From positions 1-12,470 of the forward strand of contig JAPLIO010000081.1 in assembly GCA_026389055.1 (NCBI GenBank): a DNA stretch of 12,470 bases. Direction: 5' to 3'. Source of the DNA: Candidatus Melainabacteria bacterium (lineage in GTDB: Bacteria; Cyanobacteriota; Vampirovibrionia; Vampirovibrionales; JAJTHC01). This document shows, piece after piece, positions 6,404-12,470 of this stretch (positions within the stretch are counted from its first letter, which is position 1; the number at the start of each line of letters is the position of its first letter). Position numbers and translations under genes: made by a program. Under the pieces are notes generated by a model that made no database searches, was not told the DNA's origin, and saw only the letters and a list, made by a program, of their open reading frames with translations.

Positions 6404-7603
6404 TTACCGATTGGTTGCATTTTGAAGGGCTTGAAGCACATTGTTGTTATGTGTGGCTAAATTATCAATATGGCTTTTTAATTCTTCCACATTATTAGAA
6501 GCAGTACCCATGTTCTGAGCAATTTCGTTAGTTACCTGGGTTTGTTCTTGCACGGTACCAGCAATTTGGCTATTGATGCCAGATAAATCTTGCACAATTT
6601 CTGTAATTTGACGAATGGCTTTAACCGCTTGATTGGTGTTAGATTGAATTTCGTTAATGCGGTTTTGAATGCCCTCGGTTGCATCGGAAGATTGCCGAGC
6701 AAGTTCCTTCACTTCGCCCGCAACAACGGCAAACCCTTTACCCGCATCGCCCGCCCGAGCCGCTTCAATAGTGGCGTTTAAGGCTAATAGGTTGGTTTGG
6801 TTGGCAATGGATTTAATCAACTCCACAACGCTGTTAATTTCCCCTGCGGATTTACCTAATTGTTCCATAATGCGTTGGGTTTCAACCGCCATGTTTTGAG
6901 CCCGTTGGGAAACGCTGGAACCATGCTGGGATTGTTCAGAAACTTCTGCCATGCTGGAAGAAAGTTCTTCGCAAGCGGCGGCAACCATGTTGAAGCGTCC
7001 GCTCATGGTGTTAACGGAATCCGTTAAATTGTTGAAGTTTTGATCAATATAGTTGGCTTCTTCATAGGCTTGCGATAAGTTTTTGTTGTTGCCTGAAGCT
7101 TGTTGGCTGTTATTGTTTTCGCCATTAACCAAGGCTTCCAAAACCAAGCCTTGGCTGTAAGCTAAAACACCTTGGTAGCAGAACAAGATGGCCTCTAACT
7201 TATCCTGTTTTTTACCATACTGTTGAAAGGCTGCTTTGTTCAATGTGGCTTGAGCTTCTTGGTAAGCTTGTAACACTTGGGTTAAGTAAGTGTTGTTTTG
7301 CTTAAGGTAATAGGCAACACCACTAGCTTGGTTGGCTAAGGTGATAGAAAAATCGCCCGTTAGTAATTGGTTAAAGTGTTGGGTAACCGTTGCTACTACT
7401 TCAGCTTGGTTGGCTACGCCTAATTGACTAGCGAAATTTTTAGCCACTTGCCGATAAGTGCTTTCCAAACTGTTGCTGGCTTCGTTTAATAAGCTTTGAG
7501 GCTTTTGGTTTTGAGGGCAATTGCTTTGCAACCTGTTCCAAAAAGTAGCAGGGTTTTGGGCTGTGGTTGTTTCAGTATTAGCGTAAGTAGAGGCGTTCAT
7601 CAT
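6404..7603 (-). CDS. Soluble methyl-accepting chemotaxis protein with helical, globin-like N-terminal domain
   Basis: 399 residues. I see no transmembrane segment, HAMP domain or periplasmic loop, so it is cytosolic. Residues about 185-395 are the MCP signalling coiled coil, with the highly conserved hairpin tip at about 265-305 (NQTNLLALNATIEAARAG, then DAGKGFAVVAGEVKELARQS), where CheW and CheA bind. Residues about 45-160 are all helical. The order HF..LL.GDFSITLA, then SGVAYYL, then TYLTQVLQAY, then a long last helix resembles protoglobin (HemAT-like) sensor domains. The position where the proximal heme His would be expected seems to hold Tyr (Y98 or Y99), so heme binding is doubtful. Residues 163-175 form an Asn/Gln-rich linker. 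There is no C-terminal NWETF-like tether for CheR/CheB. Starts ATGATG; AGGA lies 12 bases before it. A 148-base gap separates it from cheW. The MCP call is certain; the globin relation is a hypothesis. Confidence 0.93.
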   Translation of the reverse strand: MMNASTYANTETTTAQNPATFWNRLQSNCPQNQKPQSLLNEASNSLESTYRQVAKNFASQLGVANQAEVVATVTQHFNQLLTGDFSITLANQASGVAYYLKQNNTYLTQVLQAYQEAQATLNKAAFQQYGKKQDKLEAILFCYQGVLAYSQGLVLEALVNGENNNSQQASGNNKNLSQAYEEANYIDQNFNNLTDSVNTMSGRFNMVAAACEELSSSMAEVSEQSQHGSSVSQRAQNMAVETQRIMEQLGKSAGEINSVVELIKSIANQTNLLALNATIEAARAGDAGKGFAVVAGEVKELARQSSDATEGIQNRINEIQSNTNQAVKAIRQITEIVQDLSGINSQIAGTVQEQTQVTNEIAQNMGTASNNVEELKSHIDNLATHNNNVLQALQNATNR

Positions 7604-7751
7604 GGTGGTTTTTATTCCTTTATAAAACAGGGGTTAACATTAAAATTGGGAAGAAGGACTATCTTTAGTGTTTTCGTCAAGGTAGCGGGGGAACTACAGG
7701 TTTTTAAATAGAAACTGGAGAATACCCTTTACCTAACGGATATTTTATAAG

Positions 7752-8216
7752 TTAAACGGCAACGGGTTCTTCTCTCATTGTTAGCACATGGTCAATATCA
7801 ATAATGCTGGCAACGGCTTTAGGCAGTTTAATAACTTGCGATAGGTAGTACCCGTCAATATCGCTCGTGTTGGCAGGTGGGGCTTCTAGCTCTTCTTCAT
7901 CAACAGTGATGATATCGCCAATCTTATCCACCATAAACCCAACGCGGTCGTCGCCACCATTATGGGCATCCGCATTGGTTTTTAGAATAATGTTGTGGGT
8001 ATCTGGGGTTAAGCGTAAATGCCCTAGCCCTAGTAAATACCGCAAATCTAACAGAGTGAAGATTTGCCCCCGAAGGTTTATTAGCCCACGAATCGCTTCT
8101 TGTGCTAGTGGTACGGGGGTCGCATCTGTATGAGAATTGATTTCTCGTACATTAAGGATGTTGACACCAAACAGGTATTGGTCAATCCAGAAGGTAACAA
8201 ATTGCTGTTGAGCCAT
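7752..8216 (-). CDS. cheW: CheW coupling protein
   Basis: 154 residues, a typical stand-alone CheW of two SH3-like beta subdomains. The signature AIRGLINLRGQI is at 41-52, followed by FTLLDLRYLLGL (53-64). A second half runs through GFMVDKIGDIITVDEEELE, and YYLSQVIKLPKAVASIIDID lies near the end. CheW links the MCP tip to the CheA P5 domain in the receptor array. The ATG at 8216 has GGAG 11 bases upstream. It follows cheA by 72 bases and precedes mcp by 148 bases. That gap is the longest inside the operon and contains a TTGACG on the minus strand, but I could not pair it with a good -10. No unusual feature inside the protein. Confidence 0.95.
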   Translation of the reverse strand: MAQQQFVTFWIDQYLFGVNILNVREINSHTDATPVPLAQEAIRGLINLRGQIFTLLDLRYLLGLGHLRLTPDTHNIILKTNADAHNGGDDRVGFMVDKIGDIITVDEEELEAPPANTSDIDGYYLSQVIKLPKAVASIIDIDHVLTMREEPVAV

Positions 8217-8288
8217 TACGGATTATGCTCCTTTTCTTTCTACTTAAATGAAGGGTAATAAAAAAACAATAACTACGATGACTAGAAC

Positions 8289-11129
8289 TTAGGCATGATG
8301 ATTATGGGCAAGAATATAAGATTCCGTATCGGCATCTACCTCTTCTTCTAACCAAATGCCTGCACTTTCCAACAATACTTCCGTATTAAGGAACAAGGTG
8401 AGGTGATCCTGAATAATGGCAGACCCAATTACTTGGGAATCTGCCACCAAGTGGGAATCTAATACGACGTTGGTTTCAATCGTATCTAAAATGTTGGTTG
8501 CGTAAATACCAGCTTTACCACCCCCATGTTTCGGTACAATCATATAAGCAATTTCGGCATCGCTTGGGGAAGGACGAACAGAAAGATGATCTTCTAACCG
8601 AATCAGCGGTAAGCTTTCGCCACGGTAGTTAATAAATTCACGACTACCAACCACTTCAATCTTTTTGATTTCAATTTTTTCTAACCGCAATAAGGAAGAC
8701 AGTGGTAAGGCAAAGCGTTCTTCAGGGTGGTTGCTAAACAGAATAACGGCTTGACGTTCACCATGATTGGTTTTGCTGGTAGAAAGACTCGCCATTTCTT
8801 GCCGTTTAGCTTCTACATCTTTGCGTCTAGCTTCTTCAGCTTCAATTTCACCAAAGTTTAACTTGCCTTGGGTAACAATACCCCCTACATCGCAAATCAT
8901 GGCTACTTTACCATCACCCATAATAGTGGTACCGCTAAAGCATTTGCAGTTTTTAATGTAGCTAGAAAGCGGTTTAACAACAATTTCTTCCGTATCAAAC
9001 ACTTCGTCTACAATCAACCCATATTGGTTAGCCCCTACCCGAAGCACCAAAATGTTATAATCGCTAATGGGGGCAGTGCGTTTAATCTCAGGTATTTGTT
9101 CAATAGCTACAGGATCTTGAAACCGAGCGTCTTCAATTGAAGCTCGTCTATCGGTTTTTGCGTTGCCTGAACTAGGATCAATGTACAGTTTATCTAGCTG
9201 TAAAACATCTGCCAATTTAACTAAAGGCAATAATTTACCCCGTAACCGAAACACGGAAGCCCGCCCACAGCGTTCAATTTCTTGATGAATTTCATTGGCT
9301 TTAATCCGCACCAGTTCAAGCAAATTGACTTGTGGAATAGCAAACCGATGATGTTGCAACCCAACCACTAACGAAGGAATAATGGCTAAGGTTAGGGGTA
9401 GTTGCAAGGTAATAGTAGAACCCTGCCCTAAGGTCGATTCCAAGTGGATATGCCCGCCTAAGCGTTCAATGTTGGAACGAACCACGTCCATTCCCACGCC
9501 ACGCCCAGAAACATCGGATAGTTTTTCAGCCGTAGAAAGCCCAGCGTGGAAAATAAGGTTCAGGCGTTCTTGATGGGTCATTGCATCAAATTCAGCTTGG
9601 GTAATAACCCCTGAACTAATAGCTTTTTTCCCAACTCTAGCGGTATCAATCCCGTTACCATTATCTTTAATAGAAAGATTGATTTGTCCGCCTTCGTGGT
9701 AAGCATGTAGCACAATGGTACCTTGTGGCACTTTGCCATTGGCTTGACGTACTTCGGGTGTTTCAATACCGTGGTCGCAACAGTTACGAATCATGTGGGT
9801 TAGCGGGTCTGAAAGGCTTTCTAAGATGGTTTTATCTAATTCAACATCTTGCCCAATCATTTCTAAGTTAATTTTTTTGCCCAACTGCCCTGCTAAATCC
9901 CGAACAACCCGAGGGAACTTCCGAAACACGGCTTCAATAGGTTGCATACGGGTTTGCATAATATGTTCTTGCAAGTAAGAAGTAACCGTATCAATACTTT
10001 GAACAATGCGGTTAAAGCCTTCTTTATCTTGTTCGGCATTTTCTTGGCTGGTGGCTCTTATCAGTTGGTTACGAGAAAGTACGAGTTCCCCAGCGAAATC
10101 CATCAATTTATTGAGCAAATCCACCCGTACCCGAATCGTTTCAACGGCAGCATCCGCTGAACCTGCTGCTTTAGCCCCTGCTATTGCAGGTGCTGGCGTA
10201 GCCTCTTTCTTTTCAGGGGTTGCAGGGGTGGTAACGGCGGCAGATGCAACAGCAGCTACTTCAATCTTCGCTTTGCCTGTGGTTACTTTTTCTACAACAG
10301 AAGCACTATTGGCTTGCACGTTAGAATCATACGGGGTGATGGTTTCAGCAGGTACATCAAACGCACCCGCTAATAAATCTTGTTCTAAAACAGTCCCAAT
10401 TAAAGCGATAATTTCTTCAGGCGGTGCATCGGCTTCTTCTACCGTTACGTTACTGCCTAAAAACGAACCGCAGGATTTGAGTAAGTCTACGAATTGATTG
10501 AACGTTCTGTGGCTAGCGAACAAATGCTTTTCTGCACTAATGCTTAGCTTAAAAAACGATTGCCCTTGGTTTTTGTACTGCTGAAGAACGCCATCGGCTA
10601 CGGTAAAGGGTAAGCCTTCTGCGTTATTGGTGGTGCTAGTAGCCGTCGTTTCTGGTGTAGCCGTGGCTTGGGTGGCAGTAGCTTTGCTTGCCTTACCTTT
10701 GCCAGCGAGCTTTCCTCTTTCGTATTTGGTACTTTCTTTCAAGTAATGGTCTAGTTCGGGAACTAAGGCATCGCAATCAACGGTTTCGCTGTTTTGAATG
10801 TCTTCAACCATATCACGCAGTAAATCTACCCCTACCAATAAGGGTTCAACAATATAACTTTCAGGGGTTAGCTGTTTATCACGTATCCGCATTAGCACGC
10901 TTTCCATAACGTGCGAAAGGTTTTTAAGGCGTTCAAACCCAAAAAAGCCCGCCGCCCCTTTAATACTGTGGATGGCACGGAAAATTTTATTCACAATTTC
11001 TTGGTCAACTGAAGGAGCTTGGGCTTCAAGTTCAAGCAAATCAGGTTCAATATCTGAAAGATGCTCTTGGCTTTCGGTAATAAATTCTTGAATAAGGCTT
11101 TCGTCGTCAAAACTGGCGTTCATCATCAT
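8289..11129 (-). CDS. cheA: CheA chemotaxis histidine kinase with tandem CheW-like domains
   Basis: 946 residues from the chosen start, against about 650 in E. coli. In order: HPt (P1), about 8-110, phospho-acceptor H54 in AIHSIKGAAG; an Ala/Thr linker; a P2-like domain about 171-260 (FFKLSISAEKHLF); a second Ala-rich linker; P3 dimerisation, about 327-400 (AVETIRVRVDLLNKLMDFAG); the ATPase P4, about 401-582, with N box HMIRNCCDHGIE (H445, N449), G1 DNGNGI (489-494) and G2 GRGVGMD (542-548); P5, about 583-760, with FRLRGKLLPLVKL; a charged helix about 803-820 in the longer-frame numbering; and a second CheW-like domain, about 790-925, with INYRGESLPLIRLEDHL. It phosphorylates both CheYs and CheB. 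The frame stays open to a GTG at 11255, but that start has no Shine-Dalgarno and would add 42 non-family residues. The ATGATGATG at 11129 has GGAG 12 bases upstream and gives MMMNASFDDESLIQEF, a normal P1 start. First gene of the operon. Confidence 0.95.
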   Translation of the reverse strand: MMMNASFDDESLIQEFITESQEHLSDIEPDLLELEAQAPSVDQEIVNKIFRAIHSIKGAAGFFGFERLKNLSHVMESVLMRIRDKQLTPESYIVEPLLVGVDLLRDMVEDIQNSETVDCDALVPELDHYLKESTKYERGKLAGKGKASKATATQATATPETTATSTTNNAEGLPFTVADGVLQQYKNQGQSFFKLSISAEKHLFASHRTFNQFVDLLKSCGSFLGSNVTVEEADAPPEEIIALIGTVLEQDLLAGAFDVPAETITPYDSNVQANSASVVEKVTTGKAKIEVAAVASAAVTTPATPEKKEATPAPAIAGAKAAGSADAAVETIRVRVDLLNKLMDFAGELVLSRNQLIRATSQENAEQDKEGFNRIVQSIDTVTSYLQEHIMQTRMQPIEAVFRKFPRVVRDLAGQLGKKINLEMIGQDVELDKTILESLSDPLTHMIRNCCDHGIETPEVRQANGKVPQGTIVLHAYHEGGQINLSIKDNGNGIDTARVGKKAISSGVITQAEFDAMTHQERLNLIFHAGLSTAEKLSDVSGRGVGMDVVRSNIERLGGHIHLESTLGQGSTITLQLPLTLAIIPSLVVGLQHHRFAIPQVNLLELVRIKANEIHQEIERCGRASVFRLRGKLLPLVKLADVLQLDKLYIDPSSGNAKTDRRASIEDARFQDPVAIEQIPEIKRTAPISDYNILVLRVGANQYGLIVDEVFDTEEIVVKPLSSYIKNCKCFSGTTIMGDGKVAMICDVGGIVTQGKLNFGEIEAEEARRKDVEAKRQEMASLSTSKTNHGERQAVILFSNHPEERFALPLSSLLRLEKIEIKKIEVVGSREFINYRGESLPLIRLEDHLSVRPSPSDAEIAYMIVPKHGGGKAGIYATNILDTIETNVVLDSHLVADSQVIGSAIIQDHLTLFLNTEVLLESAGIWLEEEVDADTESYILAHNHHA

Positions 11130-11245
11130 GGTAGATTGGCTCTCCGTTAGAGTTGGTTTAAATACAACGTTAAAATAACCGCTTAAAACTGGCATTATAT
11201 TTTCCAGTATAGCCATTTTATTTGGGCGTTTTTTCTTATAGGCTT

Positions 11246-11272
11246 CAACACCCACCGCTTGGTGGAGTGTTG
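11246..11272. promoter_or_regulatory. Strong hairpin in the cheA leader
   Basis: CAACACCCACC (11246-11256) pairs with GGTGGAGTGTTG (11261-11272) around a GCTT loop, with a single bulged base: about 11 base pairs. On the plus strand it is followed closely by CGTTTTTACG, so it could end rightward transcription antisense to cheA. On the minus strand no T-run follows, so for the cheA mRNA it would be a leader structure about 117 bases ahead of the start codon. The hairpin covers the rival GTG start at 11255, which further argues against that start. Confidence 0.6.
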
Positions 11273-11325
11273 CGTTTTTACGCTTCGTAAACCCTCACCC
11301 CCCATGAAGCCCTAGCCTAACGGTA

Positions 11326-11352
11326 TCAATCGTTTCATATTAGGGTCAATCG
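11326..11352. promoter_or_regulatory. Direct repeat TCAATCG x2, 20 bases apart
   Basis: TCAATCG occurs at 11326-11332 and again at 11346-11352 in the same orientation (CGATTGA on the minus strand). The centre-to-centre distance is 20 bases, about two helical turns, which would put both on one DNA face. The position upstream of both divergent genes would suit a regulator binding site. Seven bases repeated once can arise by chance, so this is only a candidate. Confidence 0.25.
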
Positions 11353-11446
11353 GTCTTAAAACGTTCTCAAAACTAATGGTTTATGGTAAGTTAAAAGATG
11401 ATTATTACTCGGTTTTCTCTGTATTTAAAAAAAGGACTTCTTTACT

Positions 11447-12361
11447 ATGCCTAGCCCCACCACCCTACCCTTTACCAAAATGCACGGCTTGGGTAACGAT
11501 TTCATCATGATAAAAGGCGAAAACCTACCTAGCCTTGACCTTCAATTTCTCAGTAAGCTAGCCAAAACCGTCTGCGACCGCAACTTCGGCGTTGGCGGAG
11601 ACGGCATGATTGTAAACGCTCCCCCCACCGATGCCGCCCAGTTTGACGTACAATTTTTATACTTCAATAGCGATGGGTCTCAAGCAGAAATGTGTGGCAA
11701 CGGCATTCGGTGTTTTGCCTTGTTTTTGCTAGATGAAGGTATTCTCAGCCAAACTAGCTTTACCGTTGAAACCGCAGCGGGTGCTATCAAGCCCCAAATC
11801 AACCCAGACCGCACGGTTCGGGTAGATATGGGAACGCCGATATTATCCGCTGACCAAGTGCCTTTTACCCCATTGGAAAGCCAAGCGGGTTATACTGCCA
11901 ATGCCAAACCCGCCTTAATGAGCTATGAGAAAACAGGCGGTACGCTGGCGGTTTACCCTATTAGTATGGGGAATCCGCATTGTATTGTGTTTGATGATGT
12001 GGCAGGGTTTAAAGCCCTTGTCCCCAGCATCGATGGGCCTGCTTTAGAAACCCATCCGCAATTCCCCAAAAAAACCAACGTGGAATTTACCACTAAAATC
12101 AACGATAATACGTTTAAAGTCGTCGTTTGGGAGCGGGGCTGTGGCTTTACCTTGGCGTGTGGCACGGGGGCTTGTGCCACAGGTGTTGCCGCCATACTTT
12201 CAGGTAGAACCACTGCTTCCACCGTAGAAGTGCAGTTGCCGGGTGGTTCGTTGTGGATTGAATGGGCGGGCAACCCCACCGATTCCGTCTTTATGACAGG
12301 CCCCGCCACCGTAGCGTTTAAAGGTGAATTACCAACAGCTTGGGTGCATGAAGCGTTATAG
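11447..12361 (+). CDS. dapF: Diaminopimelate epimerase
   Basis: 304 residues, slightly longer than the usual 270-285. The enzyme converts LL-diaminopimelate to the meso form for lysine and peptidoglycan synthesis in the cytosol, without a cofactor, using two cysteines. The first is C83 in NSDGSQAEMCGNGIRC (74-89). The second is C238 in LACGTGACATG (236-246). The catalytic Glu-Arg pair is E229-R230 in VWERGCGFTLACGTG. KMHGLGNDFI (11-20) and SMGNPHCIVFDD (173-184) are also family hallmarks. In the segment ERGxGxT the second variable site is Phe rather than the Glu of E. coli; that site varies between phyla and is not one of the catalytic residues. The start ATG has AGGA 10 bases upstream. It stands alone, divergent from the chemotaxis operon, and there is no functional link between the two. 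Confidence 0.97.
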   Translation: MPSPTTLPFTKMHGLGNDFIMIKGENLPSLDLQFLSKLAKTVCDRNFGVGGDGMIVNAPPTDAAQFDVQFLYFNSDGSQAEMCGNGIRCFALFLLDEGILSQTSFTVETAAGAIKPQINPDRTVRVDMGTPILSADQVPFTPLESQAGYTANAKPALMSYEKTGGTLAVYPISMGNPHCIVFDDVAGFKALVPSIDGPALETHPQFPKKTNVEFTTKINDNTFKVVVWERGCGFTLACGTGACATGVAAILSGRTTASTVEVQLPGGSLWIEWAGNPTDSVFMTGPATVAFKGELPTAWVHEAL

Positions 12362-12391
12362 CGATTAACTGTGGTTCTATCGATTGTCGTT

Positions 12392-12466
12392 CCTAGCTTT
12401 AGCTGGCGGGTGTTAAGGGGGTTCTTGTTCGTTGATTGCCCTGCAATCACTCTGCCTTCTGGCAGA
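12392..12466. repeat. Cluster of small hairpins downstream of dapF
   Basis: Three short palindromes follow dapF. A weak one pairs AGC and CC at 12392-12397 with GCTGG at 12402-12406. TGATTGC (12433-12439) pairs with GCAATCA (12443-12449) around CCT. TCTGCC (12451-12456) pairs with GGCAGA (12461-12466) around TTCT. Both of the last two are perfect. The window ends four bases later, so any following T-run cannot be seen. They could be part of a dapF terminator or of a dispersed palindromic repeat. Confidence 0.45.
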
Positions 12467-12470
12467 CCCC

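Larger units (their letters stand above)
11130..11446. promoter_or_regulatory. Divergent control region between cheA and dapF
   Basis: 317 bases without a supported gene. It must hold the promoters of both the chemotaxis operon (leftwards) and dapF (rightwards). The stretch nearest cheA (11130-11255) stays open in the cheA frame but lacks a ribosome site and is better read as 5' leader. It contains the hairpin at 11246-11272 and the repeated TCAATCG boxes at 11326 and 11346. On the minus strand a TTGACC at 11344-11349 is a possible -35 for cheA, but its -10 is poor; I do not see a clear sigma-28 promoter. No convincing dapF promoter was found by eye. Confidence 0.6.

Noticed and set aside
7604..7751. 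Internal promoter before mcp
   Set aside because: A TTGACG is present on the minus strand, but no reasonable -10 stands at 16-18 bases from it.
10006..10497. 163-residue plus-strand ORF inside cheA
   Set aside because: Ala/Ser-rich antisense frame produced by the codon use of the cheA linker; no ribosome site, and cheA is unmistakable.
11130..11255. 42-residue N-terminal extension of CheA from a GTG
   Set aside because: No Shine-Dalgarno, start codon buried in a hairpin, and the HPt domain begins normally at the ATG triplet at 11129.
11344..11410. Sigma-28 type promoter for cheA
   Set aside because: ACCGATTG resembles the GCCGATAA box, but no TAAA lies 15 bases before it.
11953..12450. 165-residue minus-strand ORF over dapF and beyond
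   Set aside because: Mostly antisense to the conserved DapF C-terminal half; no recognisable domain.

Overview
The window reads as bacterial chromosome of moderate GC content. It is dominated by one chemotaxis gene cluster of about 9 kb on the minus strand. In order of transcription it is cheA, cheW, a soluble methyl-accepting chemotaxis protein (MCP), cheB, cheR, cheY, cheX, cheY. A meso-diaminopimelate pathway gene (dapF) shows a bacterium with DAP-type lysine or peptidoglycan synthesis. No ribosomal RNA, flagellar or phylogenetic marker gene is present, so the taxon cannot be fixed. A palindromic repeat of the TAGGGGCGGATT type and the DapF active-site context would be compatible with a non-photosynthetic relative of cyanobacteria, but that is only a weak guess.

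Layout. 1-161 is non-coding and holds a pair of facing short hairpins like a REP doublet. 162-1652 (minus) encodes a START/SRPBCC-like domain fused to a TIGR01777-type epimerase with a C-terminal DUF1731. 1653-1842 is a divergent intergenic region. 1843-2211 (plus) is an unrecognised small ORF whose 3' end overlaps the last chemotaxis gene tail to tail. 2198-11129 (minus) is the chemotaxis operon. 11130-11446 is a 317-base divergent control region with a strong hairpin in the cheA leader and two CGATTGA boxes 20 bases apart. 11447-12361 (plus) is dapF. The last 110 bases hold a cluster of small hairpins.

How the genes work together. The cytosolic MCP carries an N-terminal helical domain that resembles a protoglobin without its heme histidine. 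It would signal through CheW to the large CheA kinase. CheA has an extra CheW-like domain at its C-terminus. CheA would phosphorylate two CheY proteins and CheB. CheR and CheB would set receptor methylation, and CheX would remove phosphate from CheY. No CheZ, CheC or CheD is present here. The cheY-cheX-cheY order at the end of the operon suggests one CheX serving two response regulators.

The most unusual features are these: tandem ATG start codons in most genes of the operon (up to six in cheX), with a shared start sequence in mcp and cheA; consistently long Shine-Dalgarno spacings; long Ser/Thr/Asn-rich disordered segments in CheB and CheR; tandem CheW-like domains in CheA; and the degenerate globin-like sensor. 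I found no mobile element gene, CRISPR array, tRNA or rRNA. I do not see a wholly new defence or metabolic system here.
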